This document shows, piece by piece, positions 1-12,000 of a stretch of 64,000 nt of DNA; position 1 is the stretch's first letter; each line of letters starts with the position of its first letter. A program made the translations under genes and the position numbers. The stretch is from contig NC_080565.1 in NCBI RefSeq assembly GCF_030253575.1, positions 7,040,001 through 7,104,000 on the forward strand, in the 5' to 3' direction. This DNA is from Rhododendron vialii. Lineage: Eukaryota; Streptophyta; Magnoliopsida; Ericales; Ericaceae. The notes beneath the pieces are model-generated. The model had not been told where the DNA came from. It made no database searches and saw nothing but the letters and a program-made list of their open reading frames with translations.

Positions 1-633
1 CAGATAGAGACATTCTGATTATATTAGGACCAAGTTACATGTGAAGTAACTGGTCCAGGAAATATGTTCGGCAACGAGATGGCCGAACAAAAGAAAGAAC
101 TTCAGTCAAAGTATTGGAGCATAAGGAACATTCTGGAAGAATCCAGAAACAATAGTATTCCGTTAAAGAATAAGATCCCGAGAATATAGGATCTGAGAAA
201 GATACCCAACGAGTATGGAATGTTCGGCTTGTTATGGAAAAGAGTCCTACAAGGATTAAGGTAATGAACTGATAAAGGAAACGAGAATCCTTGATATCAT
301 GGGATTCCTATACGAGTTAGGAATCCTAGGGCAACACGAATGCTTGGCCAGCAAGCATATGCAAATCTATAAATATGAGGTAAACCTAGAGGCAAAAGGT
401 ACGCAATACTTTGCATTCTTGCTTTCCTACTGATAATTAGGGTTTGACTGCTAGTACGTGATACTAACTTTGGCATCGGAGGGCCTTTGCCACGAGAGGC
501 AGAGGTGCTCTCATCCCCCTGTCTATTTTGCAGATTAGGGTTCCGACGACGAATTAGGGTTCCGGTGAAGAGGCACGAGAAAGCCGTTGCAGTCCAGTTG
601 ATCCGAAGCATCAATTGTTTTCATCCCCCTACA
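1..633 (+). repeat. 5' LTR of the Tat element (right three quarters)
   Basis: This stretch matches 10248-10880 with about five mismatches. It ends in TACA immediately before the primer-binding site. It carries a TATA-like box TATAAATA at 368-375. The first ~209 bases of the LTR are outside the window. Confidence 0.95.
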
Positions 634-652
634 ATTGGCGCCATCTGTGGGA
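634..652 (+). other. Primer-binding site of the Tat element
   Basis: ATTGGCGCCATCTGTGGGA directly follows the LTR end. The TTGGCGCC core followed by CTGTGGG is usual for Tat-lineage elements and pairs with the 3' end of a tRNA to prime minus-strand synthesis. Confidence 0.85.
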
Positions 653-1091
653 AACGAACGAGTTCCCTTTTGAAATACGACCATGGTGGAAGTAACTCCA
701 GCAACACCACATGACCCAAAAGATGTGTTAGATGAAGGAAGGGACAAATCACCACCTGGGGCTCCGAGAAAGCCCCAGGGTAGGCACAGGAGGACCACGA
801 GTAAGGACCGCCCCTTTACCGTCCATCACAACTCCAAAAATAGTGGAGATGGAGAGACGGCTTCGAGATCCACGAGAAGGAGTAAATCCCATCGAAGGGA
901 TGGATCGGTCGCACACTCCAAGAATGAGCACCGTAGCGATGACCTTCTTGATAAAAAAGAGGCAAGAAGTCGAGGAGTATGCTCGTCTGATTAAAAAATG
1001 AGAGCATGAGATCAGAGAATTAGAAAGAATCAGGGAACATCCGGAGGATTCCGGACTATCTCGAAGAAATTCTAGAGGCAGTGGGTATGCT

Positions 1092-3000
1092 GTGGTACAA
1101 TACAGAAGAGCTTCTTCACGAGGAAGAAGGAGCAGAAGCAGAAGTCCAACCCTAAAGCGACATAGGGCTTCTCCACGAAAAGAGAGGAGCAAGACCCGAA
1201 CACCCGAGAGAAGGGTTTCTTCACGAAAAGGGAGGAGCAGAGACAGAAGTTCCACCCTCGAAGAGGAGGGAACAAGGAAACACCATCGAGACAGGTACGA
1301 GAGACCTGATGCTGATTGGGCCAAAGCCACGGCTCACAAGTCCAAGGAGTTCGAGGATGGGACAGTGACTGCACGAGAAGCAGCATGCAAGGCATTAAGT
1401 AATATTGCGGCCTCCCCATTTACAAAGAGGCTACAAGAGGCAAGGTTGCCGAGCAGAGTAAAGCACGGTGCGTTCGTACTTTACGAGACAAATACGGATC
1501 CCGTGGCTCACATCCAGCATTATCAACAGGCTATGTTTATGCATGAAGAGGATGATTCCATCTTGTGCAAGATGTTTCCCTCCAGTCTTGGCAAGGTGGC
1601 TTTATCCTGGTTTCATAAACTGGCCCCACGATCCATACGAGGATGGAGGCAGTTGGCTGAGGAATTCACTGCTCGGTTCTTGACAAGCAGAAAAGCCCTA
1701 AAGACCTTTGAGAGTCTTTCCACCATGAAGCAGGAGGAGAACGAGCAGATCAGGGATTATGCAAAGAAGTACTGGGAGACTTTCAACGAGATTGAAAGTT
1801 GCAGTGAGGAGTACGCAATTGCTACCTTTAAGACTGGTTTGCCTGTTTGGGGAGAGTTGCGTCGTTCATTGAATAAACATCCGGTAGCCACACTGGCTAA
1901 ATTGATGGAACGAATAGAGCAACATGCCAGAATGGAGGATGACATACTCCGTGAGGATGGCAGGACGGTTGCCGAACAGCCGAAAGCATCTGCCAAAAAA
2001 GTGGATAAGCCAGAGCCCAAGACTTATAGAGAGAGAATGGAGTATGGGCAAGCTAAGAAAGAGCCGTACAAGGATAAGCAAGTTTCTAACCCCAAATCTT
2101 TCTTTTCTATCACTACGGTTTGGAAGGAGCCAATTTATAGGATTCTTTATCGAATAAAGAATCAGCCATATTTTAAATGGCCCCCGAGTCTAGGTGGAGA
2201 CAAGGATGCAAAACGTGCTACGAATCAGCACTGCAGTTACCACAAAGATTGGGGCCACATGACCGAGGATTGTGAGATGTATAAGAGGCACCTTGATGAT
2301 TTGGTCTCTCGGGGCTATCTCAAAAAATTTATCCAGGAGGATCCTAAGGAGAAAGGGAAGGCTATGGAGCTGGGTTACAAGCAAAACCCTAAAGGAGTAA
2401 TCCATATGATACATGGGTTTGCCACACCTTATACGAGAAATGAGGTTAGGCTGTTACAAAGGCAAGTTAAGCACGATCAGCACATGATGCGATTGGGAAA
2501 CAAGAGAGGACGAGAAACTGATGTATGCAATGAGAGCTTGGCATTCAGTGATGATGACCTAGGGGAGGTCCAAATACCCCACAACGATGCATTGGTCGTA
2601 ACCCTACGAGTTGGGGAATATGACATTGAGAGGATCCTTGTGGACTCAGGAAGTTGTACAGAGGTGTTGTACTACGATGCGTTCAAGAAGCTGGGGTTGG
2701 CCCAAACAGATTTAGAGCAATCTACAACACCCCTGATCGGCTTCGGTGCAGGAGCAGTCTGGCCCCTTGGAAAGGTAACACTACCTGTTCGGGCTGGAAC
2801 CGTGGTATTGAGGACAGATTTCTTAGTAGTCGATGTTCCCTCTTCCTATAACGCGATTATAGGAAGGACATGGTTGCACAAGATGAGGGCAGTTTCCTCG
2901 ACTTATCATCAGATGGTAAAGTTCCCAGGATCGAATGGGGTTGAAGTGCTCAGAGGCAATCAGAAAGTGGCTCAACAGTGTTTGATCTCCATCATTAAAA
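1092..3000 (+). other. gag and aspartic protease block of the Tat element
   Basis: The N-terminal part is Arg/Ser-rich, which suggests RNA binding. It is followed by a retrotransposon gag domain (around 1430-1950, with motifs such as LSWFHKLAPRSI and FTARFLTS). A zinc knuckle of the form C-SYHKDWGH-x4-C lies near 2230-2275. A pepsin-like retroviral protease with active-site motif LVDSGS lies near 2637-2655, followed by the flap and the YNAIIGRTWLH segment typical of plant gypsy proteases. It is a fossil part of the element above; function is inferred from the family. Confidence 0.9.
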
Positions 3001-3389
3001 CAGCCCCAAAAGTCCACCATGTTCATACGTTAGAAGTACCGGATCAACCAACTATCGAGGATGTTAGAAGAAGCCCGGCTGAAAAAGTGGTTGAAGGTTT
3101 GGAAAAGATTCAGATCAACAAGACTGATCCTGAAAGATATTTTTTAATTGGGGAATCATTACCAGCAGAGGAAAAGGCTGAGTCAATAAGATTTCTGAAG
3201 GAATATATCGATGTATTTGCATGGGTACCAGAGGAGATGCCCGGAGTGGATGCAGATGTGATCTGTCATCATTTAAACATTGATCCCCAGCATAAACCGG
3301 TCATTCAGAAAAAACGAAGGGCAGCCGTGCAGCATGTGGATGTAGTAATAGAAGAAGTCGATCATTTACTGGAGGCTAAAGCGATATGA

Positions 3390-4530
3390 GAGGTCTACTA
3401 CCCAGAATGGTTATCCAACACCGTTGTGGTGAAGAAAAAGAATGGGAAGTGGCGTGTCTGTGTAGACTTCATAGACCTAAACAAAGCGTGCCCTAAGGAT
3501 AGTTTTCCTCTTCCAAAAATTGACCAGTTGGTTGATGCAACCGCTGGTTATGAGCGAATGAGTTTTCTCGATGCATATCGAGGGTATCATCAAATTGCTA
3601 TGTTCGGCCCTGATCAAGAGAAGACTTCGTTTATTACACCACGAGGGTTGTACTGCTATAGTGTTATGCCGTTTGGGCTAAAAAATGCTGGGGCAACGTA
3701 CCAAAGATTTGCAACCATCATGTTCAAGAAATTGCTTGGAAAGACTATGGAAGTTTACATAGATGATATGGTGGTAAAGAGTCAAGATAAAAGGGGGCAT
3801 ATAGGTGATTTAAAAGAAGCCTTCGAAATATTGAGGAAGTACAAACTGAAACTCAACGCCTCGAAATGTGCGTTTGGAGTTGGTTCAGGAAAGTTCCTGG
3901 GCCATTTGGTAACCATGAGAGGGATAGAGGCTAATCCCGATCAGATTGCTGCCCTACAGAGGCTGCAAAGTCCCAAAACCACAAAAGAAGTCCAGAGACT
4001 GACTGGAATGGCAACAGCACTTAACAGATTCATCAGCAGGTCAAGTGATAAGTGCAGACCCTTTTTTCAATTGCTGAAAAAGAGGGAGGGATTTGAATGG
4101 GGAGCAGAGTGTGAACAAGCCTTCCAGAACCTGAAGAAGTATCTGGCCGAGCCCCCACTTTTGTCAACACCGCAACAAGGTGAGTCTTTAATTCTGTATT
4201 TAGCTGTTTCCGAGCATGCAGTAAGTGCAGTTCTGTTGAGGGACTTAGGGATGGAACAAATCCCTATTTATTATGTTAGCAAGACATTGCTAGATGCGGA
4301 AACGAGATATCCGCCTTTAGAAAAGCTTGTCCTGGCACTTAGGACAGCCACGAGGAAGCTGCCACATTACTTCCAAAGCCATAAGGTTGTGATTTACACT
4401 GAGTTTCCATTGAAATCACTGCTACGAAAAGCAGACTTCTCGGGAAGGATCTCGACGTGGTCCGTGGAGTTAAGTCAATACGATCTCAATTATCAGCCAC
4501 GCACAGCAATCAAAGGCCAAGTGTTGGCTG
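3390..4530 (+). other. Reverse transcriptase and RNase H block of the Tat element
   Basis: Reverse transcriptase motifs are in family order: [43 protein letters not shown] and the catalytic YIDDMVV near 3755. The thumb and connection follow, then an RNase H domain with [18 protein letters not shown] and [10 protein letters not shown]. The chain ends with [16 protein letters not shown] and [10 protein letters not shown], typical of Tat and other plant gypsy elements. Confidence 0.92.
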
Positions 4531-4649
4531 ATTTTATGGCGGAGTTTTCTCCCACGGTGGCTCCCCAACCTCCTACGAGAAAGGAGCAGGCAACAGAGAC
4601 ATCGCCCATAAAGAATCGACCCCCAGCCGAACAGGATCCCTTGGAATGA

Positions 4650-6360
4650 AAACTGTATGTTGACGGATTAGCATGTAACACAGGGTCAGGGATTGGGATT
4701 GTGCTTTTTCCCCCTGATGGACTTATGTTAGAGCTATCTGTTCGGCTAGGCTTTAGTGCGTCAAATAATGTGGCAGAGTACGAGGCACTTTTAGCTGGAT
4801 TGAGGAGTGCAAAAACCCTAAAAGCAAGACGGGTAAGGGTGTATTGTGATTCACAGCTTGTGGTGAACTAGCTGTCCGGCGAGTATGAAACTCGAAATGA
4901 AAAGATGGTGACCTACGTGCAGGCAGCCAAGGACCTGCTTGATACCTTCGAGAGGGTGTATATTGAACAGATAAGTTCTGGACAGAATGCTCATGTAGAT
5001 TCATTAGCTTTGTTGGCTGCAGCTGTCCCAACTGAGTTCAAAAGGAAGGTGGCCGTAGAATATCTGAATGAGCCGAGCATTGGGAGGAACATAGACTTGG
5101 TCTTGGACGTGAACCAAGGACCAAGTTGGATGGACCCAATCATGGAGTTCTTACGAGACGAGATACTCCCTCCTGACAAAAAGGAGGCTCACAAGATAAG
5201 AATCAAATCTGCTCGGTTCTGGCTGTCCCCAGAGGATAAGTTATACAGGAAATCATTTACAGGCCCATATTTGCTATGTGTGCATCCTGAGATGGTGCAG
5301 AAATTTCTTCATGAAATCCACGAGGGAACATGTGGGAGCCATGCTGGAGGCAGATCCATTGCCCACCGAGCAATTACCCAAGGCTACTGGTGGCCACACA
5401 TGCAGGAAGATGCAAAGGTGTATGTGAAGATTTGTGAAAAGTGTCAAAAATTCTCACCAATGATTCGAACACCCGCCGAGGATCTGGTGCCTTTGACAAG
5501 TCTCTGGCCGTTTGCTCAATGGGGGATGGACATCGTGGGTCCAATACACAAAGCGACTGGGAATCGAAAATTCCTGCTTGTGGCAACTGACTATTTTACT
5601 AAGTGGATTGAGGCAGAACCACTGGCCAAAATCACTGAACCTATGATAGAAAGGTTCGTGTGGAAAAGCATCATCACTCACTTTGGGGTCCCATACTCAT
5701 TGATCACAGATAATGGATCCCAATTTCAGAAGAATTCAAGGCTTTTGTGCTCAGTATGGAATACGAAATTATTATTCCACCCCAGCCTACCCTCAGAGTA
5801 ATGGGCAAGCAGAGGCGTCTAATAAAACTATCCTTGACGGGATCAAGAAATGGCTGGACAAAGCTAAGGGGAAGTGGCATGACGAGTTACCATTAGTTTT
5901 ATGGGCACACCGAACAACGCCTAGGAGGTCTACGGGAGAGACCCCCTATTCATTAGCTTATGGAACAGAGGCTGTCATACCTTTGGAAGTCGGTTTGTCG
6001 ACCAACAGGACCGTTTTGGTTGAAAGTGGAGGCAATGACAAGGCCCTTGAAATCGAGCTTGATCTCGCCGAGGAGTGGAGAGAAAAGGCATTGGTCCATC
6101 TGGCTTCCTACCAAGAGCAGCTAATGAAGAGCTATAACAAGCATGTTCACCCTCGAGAGTTTGGTGTTGGGGACCTCGTACTACGAAAAGTGCTTGGCAA
6201 CACCAAGGTGGCCAATGAAGGTAAGTTGGGGGCCAATTGGGAAGGCCCTTATCGAGTTACCGAGATTGTTGGTATAGGGGCCTACAAATTGGCAGATTTG
6301 GATGGTCATCCACTTCCGAGGCCTTGGAATGTCCATAATCTACGAAAATTCTTTGTTTAA
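4650..6360 (+). other. Archaeal-type RNase H and integrase block of the Tat element
   Basis: An additional RNase H (about 4650-4900) shows YVDGLACNTGSGIGIVLF, NNVAEYEALLAGL and VYCDSQLVV. This second RNase H is a lineage marker of Tat elements. The integrase follows with an HHCC zinc finger (H-x3-H, then ICEKCQKFS), the catalytic motifs WGMDIVGP and TDNGSQF, and a C-terminal GAYKLADLDG / PWNVHNLRKFF block. No chromodomain is visible, as expected for Tat. Confidence 0.9.
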
Positions 6361-7165
6361 AGAATCGTTTAAGTTCTGTTTTAGATTTGCACTACGTACT
6401 TGTGTGGAAATTACGAATATAATTCCTTTGTTCTAGTTTTGATTATTCTAGTTATAAGGGGTACGAATAACGCCCTATTGAGTTTTGCAGATTATGAATA
6501 AAATCCCTTTTAAGTGTAACTGTTGTGTTCTTGGTATTTGTTTGAAAAATACAAACTACGTGATTAGTTTCCCTCATTCGTATTGGGGAGCGGGTATACA
6601 TTTAAGTACGTGACACTTAAACGTTATCAAACACAAGTAATTTTGAGTACGTGAAACTTAAACATGTCTTGTTTTGTTTAAGTATGTGACACTTAAACAT
6701 GTCTTGTTTTGTTTAAGTACGTAAAACTTAAACATGTCTTGTTTTAAGTACGTGAAACTTAAACATTTAACAAGAGTGAAAACACTTGTATATCTAAAAT
6801 ATTAAGTACGTGAAACTTACAACAGTTGAGTACGAGAAACTTAGAAACATTCAAGTATGAGAACCATTCAAGGTGGAACGTTTTTAAGTACGAGAAACTT
6901 AAATTCAGGACAGGAAATCATGTGTGAAGGATTTGCTAAAGTACGAAATACTTATGCAAACAAATGATGATCAACAGTACGAAATACTTAGACTAAATTG
7001 CATCCGAACAGATGCAGCAAACAGGGAAGCCGAGCAAAAAGTAGAGTTATGCCACAAGGGGCCGAATACCTGTGTTACCAAGTGAAAAAAATACTAGTGC
7101 CACGCAGGGCCAAAACTTACGGTCACACAGGACCAGTCAAACTATTTATGCCAAATACTAACTTG
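6361..7165. repeat. Spacer of the Tat element with degenerate short tandem motif
   Basis: There is no coding signal. Between about 6595 and 6980 the motif AAGTACGTGAAACTTAAAC and close variants recur about ten times at irregular spacing, some followed by ATGTCTTGTTTT. It lies between integrase and the antisense gene. Confidence 0.75.
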
Positions 7166-8251
7166 TTAGTCTAAATTCTGAACCTCAGGAGCGGTTTCAT
7201 CCAGAATCTCTGCATGAACATCATCAGCAGTGGCAACACTGCCAGTTGGATTCTCTTCGAGGTTGATAGGTTCATCAACTGAATCACGAACAGGAGATTG
7301 GACTGGTTGGGATCCAGATGGAATATCTTCTTCTGTACCAGCGAAATCTTCAATTTGCTGCTCAACGTCATCTTCTAAAGGCACCTCAAGCTCTTGGGGA
7401 GCTACAGCCTGGCTGCTCGGCAATTCATTCTCAACCCAGAGAGGGGAGTCATCTGCAACGCCAACTTTCGTTAAACAAGTCTCCCAGCAAGTAGCCCAGA
7501 TCTGGTCTTGAATGGCTGGCATCTGTTCGACATAGCTAGCAGTTGCAGCATCAAACCTTTTCTGGTAGCCTTCCTCATGAGCAGATGCTTTTGTTTTCTC
7601 AAAATCTACCAAAGCCTGATGAAGGTTGTCTTCGGCAGTCCCAAGTTTGTCTTTAGCCTCTTGAAAGTCAGCCTTGGCTTTGTCTCTCTCCCTCTCTAGT
7701 CTGGTTATAGTGCGGAGCAACCTGGTGTTGTTGTTTAACAGTGAGACCCGTTCAGTGTCAGCATCTTGGAACTTCTGCCCCAACGTAATCATCTTTTGAA
7801 TAAACTGCAAGGAAATCAACAAAGTGATATTGAGAGAAAACGAAAGGAACATGAAGTATTCATATTAGTGACGAGAACACTATACCTTGATTCCACTGAC
7901 GAGACCAGTGGAGACAAGCCGGTCAGGTGTGGCTTCATTCTCTTTTTGCATGTCAACGGGGAGAAGAAGTCCTTGGGCGAGTGCAAGTGCTGTGTTTGAA
8001 GAGCTGGCACTATCGCCAATGTGGATTGGCCGATCACCCCTAATGAGCTGGGGGGCCCAGTTTTGTGGAAGCACTTGAGTGCTCGGAGAAAGGGGTTGTT
8101 GAAGTGAGGCTGCGGCTTGGGCAGAAGCATCCCCAACTTCTTCACTCCTAGGACGTTTGTCCCGCTGAGCATCGACGGCCTCAAGGGAACTGTCTTGTTC
8201 TCGAGGAGAGGAAGATGATCGGATTGATCCCCCCTAGTACGACGAGATCGT

Positions 8252-8282
<31 letters not shown>

Positions 8283-9456
8283 TAGTTGAGGCTGCTCTTT
8301 GGGCACCACCACGTCCCCTAGTGGAGACAGTGAGAAGGGTACTGAGATTAAAGGGTTGACGAGTCATAGTACCTGGTTCTAGAGGAGATTGAGTATAGCC
8401 AGAAGAAGAGGATTGGCTGGTATCGCGATTAGAAACAAATTGTTCGGGCAGTTGCTCAGAAACAGTTCCATGCGTAGATCTTCTGAGTCTCAAGCGTGGT
8501 AGTGGAATGCCTTCTGAAATGGGGATTTCACCGAGCTGCCCGGCTACCGTCACTCCAGCGTTAGCTCTTTGACTTCTTGGCTGGGGAGCAGTTGAAGTAG
8601 AGGCGGCACTGGTGCTGGAGTGGGCAAGCCTCCTGTCAATAACACCTCTGTACGACGGGTCGTATCCCAGCAATATGTCGGCGTCACGACCTCGACCTGC
8701 TGTTCGGGTACCAGGTTCACCTTTATACTTCAAAAGCTTGTTGATGTCCTCTGATCGGACGTAACTAGGCTCCCGTCTAGGACGCTTGTTTGCGTTTTCA
8801 GCTGCAAGATAAACATCAAAACAAACCAAATTGAGAAAACTTATTCCAAGAGCTACGAGGAGACAGCAAGAGAAATTGCAAAGATCAAAAAATCAGGAGC
8901 ATACGTGGATATCCCCATATGTAGGGGCAGTGGAGGCCCACCACTTGACCATCCTCTCCTAGTGGCTCAAAGGCTCCAGTGACGTACAGGAAATCAATCT
9001 CATGATCCCGAGCAGAATCTGGCAGGTTTAGCACGAGATGCTTTTCTGCCCTTCTTACTTTGAAATAGTAGGTATTGTATTCAGGGTTTAGTACAATGCT
9101 GTACCACCACTGAATATCCCAAATTCCTAACTAAGTCCCTAGAATCCTATTCAAAGCAACTACTCCCATTATCAGCCTAAACACATTTGTCGATACTTGC
9201 ATCGGGGTAAGACAGTACCAGTTTAGGATCTGACGGAGTAGTGGGGAAGGGGAAATCGAACCCCGCCCTCAATGATAGCTACAATTGGGATACACATTCT
9301 ATCCCATGAGCCACCGTCCCTATCTGCTCCTAGAGGGGCGAGTTCGAGTCCTACGTTTTTAGGAATGCCATATTCTGTTCTAAATGCCGCCATGGCAGCC
9401 GGGGTGTCGCAAAGCTTCCTAAATTTACTAGGTTTTGGATCATATTCATCCGCCAT
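7166..9456 (-). other. Antisense accessory gene of the Tat element
   Basis: This gene is read on the strand opposite to gag-pol. It probably starts at 9456 with MADEYDPKPSKFRKLC. The first block contains FRTEYGIPKNVGLELAPLG and GVRFPLPHYSVRS, which resemble the 'putative gypsy type transposon' domain found in antisense genes of plant Tat elements. A low-complexity region with a proline run follows, encoded by the G run at 8254-8282. The C-terminal part (about 7800-7170) is a predicted coiled coil (TRLERERDKAKADFQEAKDK) followed by an acidic tail. The function of such proteins is unknown. Only the coding potential and the family link are claimed. It is a part of the LTR element, not a host gene. 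Confidence 0.7.
8254..8282. repeat. Run of 29 G
   Basis: An uninterrupted homopolymer of 29 G inside the antisense accessory gene. Its length is likely to be unreliable in any assembly. Confidence 0.9.
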
Positions 9457-10020
9457 GGGTATACTCGAAGGAAAAGTAAAACTGGAAATGGGTGCGACTG
9501 AAACCCTAGAAACGACCCACAAATCTGAGAATGAGATCTCAGATGGAAACCTAAACAGAAGAAATCGAGTTAGAACGAGAGTCTTACAAAGATACTGTGA
9601 CGGTTTCCTGGAATGCAATCGAATTTGCAGATGGCGGCGATGGTGGATGATGGGATATTCTCGCCTGGTTTCTAGAGAGAGTTTAAGTTTTGGATAAAAA
9701 CCCAAAAGAAGCCCCTTCAGGGGTTTAAGGGCGAGCGACGGAGACGAAATGTCTCCTCTCAGGCCGTTATAGGTTAAAGTAACGGAAAGCAAAGACCGTT
9801 CTGACGCCGTTTCAAAGAACGTCAGTTCAAAATTAATGATAGGCATACGAAACGTGCCACGTGGAGTCATTACCCCGTACCCCGAAATGGTATAATGATG
9901 GAGGCGCCAAAAGGCATCAATGAAATATTGAATTTATGACTGCATGGGATCAGAAGAGTCTGGTCTGAATAAAATTTTGTTTCTAAGCTTCATATATTGC
10001 CCTCGAATAGTGGTAAAAAG

Positions 10021-10038
10021 ATGAAGCTGGGGAGCAAT
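10021..10038 (+). other. Polypurine tract of the Tat element
   Basis: ATGAAGCTGGGGAGCAAT lies directly before TGTAAGGAGG, the inferred start of the 3' LTR. TGTA at the start and TACA at the end of the LTR form the expected short inverted termini. Confidence 0.7.
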
Positions 10039-10880
10039 TGTAAGGAGGTATTCCCGAGCACATACATTTAGTTGCCGAACACGAGATGTTTGGAAGCACG
10101 TGGTAAGTACGATAGGACTTACCGCCGAGCAGTTCGGTGAAACAGCAATATGGGCCAATTATATGGGAAGTCATTGGTCCATGTAGTCTGTTCGGCTAAT
10201 CAAAGGCCAATGACATGAGAAGTCAGTGGTGTAAACTAACTGTTCGGCAGATAGAGACATTCTGATTATATTAGGACCAAGTTACATGTGAAGTAACTGG
10301 TCCAGGAAATATGTTCGGCAACGAGATGGCCGAACAAAAGAAAGAACTTCAGTCAAAGTATTGGAGCATAAGAAACATTCTGGAAGAATCCAGAAACAAT
10401 AGTATTCCGTTAAAGAATAAGATCCCGAGAATATAGGATCTGAGAAAGATACCCAACGAGTATGGGATGTTCGGCTTGTTATGGAAAAGAGTCCTACAAG
10501 GATTAAGGTAATGAACTGATAAAGGAAACGAGAATCCTTGATATCATGGGATTCCTATACGAGTTAGGAATCCTAGGGCAACACGAATGCTTGGCCAGCA
10601 AGCATATGCATATCTATAAATATGAGGTAAACCTAGAGGCAAAAGGTACGCAATACTTTGCATTCTTGCTTTCCTACTGATAATTAGGGTTTGACTGCTA
10701 GTACGTGATACTAACTTTGGCATCGGAGGGCCTTTGCCACGAGAGGCAGAGGTGCTCTCATCCCCCTGTCTATTTTGCATATTAGGGTTCTGACGACGAA
10801 TTAGGGTTCCGGTGAAGAGGCACGAGAAAGCCGTTGCAGTCCAGTTGATCCGAAGCATCAATTGTTTTCATCCCCCTACA
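10039..10880 (+). repeat. 3' LTR of the Tat element
   Basis: 842 bases, TGTA...TACA. Positions 10248-10880 duplicate 1-633. A TATA-like box is at 10615-10622. The start was set by the polypurine tract and the TG terminus, because the matching part of the 5' LTR lies off-window. Confidence 0.88.
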
Positions 10881-10885
10881 AGGAG

Positions 10886-12000
10886 GTACCCCTAGAAAGG
10901 ACACATCGGGGACTACGTTAAGGACAAGAGATTCAAAGGTTGATCAAATGCCTTCCTCGAAGGATAAGACACATCGTCGTGGGGATATTTCGTGGGATGT
11001 AGAAGGTAAGAGGATTGTTTGGTCATGTTTAATGAGGATTGTTAAGTTCAATTGCTAAGGATTCTTAAGTTCAATTACCTTAAGGACAAATATGGTCATG
11101 ATTCATGTGTGTTTTTTAGTTCTATTGATACGGCTCTTAGTTAGTTACGCAATTTTTGTCATGAATAGTATGGTTAAACCACCAAAGGGCCTAACATGAT
11201 CAATATATGAAATGCGTCATGTATATTAGCAAATAAATTGACATATAAATCATGGCACATCCTAGATGGTCTTTGGAAATTTTTTAATTTTGTCGTGAAG
11301 TATTTCATGGTAAATTCACTAAAGTTTTTACATGATCAAGTTGCATATTGTATCATGTCCCAACAAATTGGCATACATAACAATGACACAATCAAATTGT
11401 AGCATAAATGAGATTTAAAGATGGGGTATTTGCTGAGATTCTTACATTTATACGAGTTTAGGATGACAGATTCTCATGGCAAAATTATTATTATTGTAGG
11501 AGGTACGCCACCCAAGACCATAATGAGGTTACCATTTGCTGAATTGAATTTTGGGAATAGTACACCGAATGTTCGGCCATCCTCAAGGAAGCATTCCAAA
11601 TCTGGCAATGGTACAGGGAGGGTCAAAATCAGAATGGCACGTCCGTCAAGACATGGTAAGAGCATGGGTTAAATATTTTAACATGATCAAGTTGCATACA
11701 TATCATGACACATTCATAAAGGAAACATTGCTTAGAATGGCTCAGCATTGCATAATATTATTGCATCATGAATGATATTGAAAAATGGGGTAGTCGATAA
11801 GATTTTTACTACTTTGTGACAGCTTTATGTGACTAGGATAAGCCATTTACATGGTGTGTGTTTTTGGTATTGCAGGTACGCCACTGAATACCAAAATGAG
11901 TCATCCATTTGCTGTATTGAATGTTGAGAAGAATACACCAAATGTCCAGGCATCATCATTAAAGCGTACCAAATCTGGTAATGTTAAAGGAAGGGTCAAG
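10886..12000 (+). repeat. Tandemly duplicated exons within the ULP1-like gene
   Basis: The exons starting at 11503 and 11876 both begin GTACGCCAC and encode parallel peptides (TPPKTIMRLPFAELNFGN with SSRKHSKSGNGTGRVKI, versus TPLNTKMSHPFAVLNVEK with SSLKRTKSGNVKGRVKI). The exon at 10886 also begins GTACCCC and encodes TPRKDTSGTT, so it may be a more distant third copy. All have the same intron phase, so duplication keeps the reading frame. Confidence 0.75.

Larger units (their letters stand above)
1..10880 (+). mobile_element. Ty3/gypsy LTR retrotransposon, Tat lineage (5' end off-window)
   Basis: This is an almost complete LTR retrotransposon whose first ~209 bases lie left of the window. 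Order: 5' LTR, primer-binding site, gag, protease, reverse transcriptase, RNase H, a second (archaeal-type) RNase H, integrase, a long spacer with an antisense gene, polypurine tract and 3' LTR. The second RNase H, the gag zinc knuckle of the form C-x2-H-x5-H-x4-C and the antisense gene between integrase and 3' LTR are Tat-lineage traits (as in Grande and Retand). The polyprotein is broken, with about four interruptions. The two LTRs differ at about five of 633 aligned positions by eye, so at usual plant rates the insertion is probably younger than 1 Myr. It sits inside the ULP1-like gene of a Mutator-like element; the presumed target duplication on the right is AGGAG (10881-10885). Confidence 0.93.

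Noticed and set aside
749-1330. 193-codon antisense frame over gag
   Set aside because: Leu/Ser-rich shadow of the Arg/Ser-rich gag frame; no start context or family motif.
10881-10893. Similarity of the right flank (AGGAGGTACCCC) to the LTR start (AGGAGGTATTCCC)
   Set aside because: Considered as a third, tandem LTR, but the match stops after about ten bases and the flank is explained as a splice acceptor plus exon of the ULP1-like gene.
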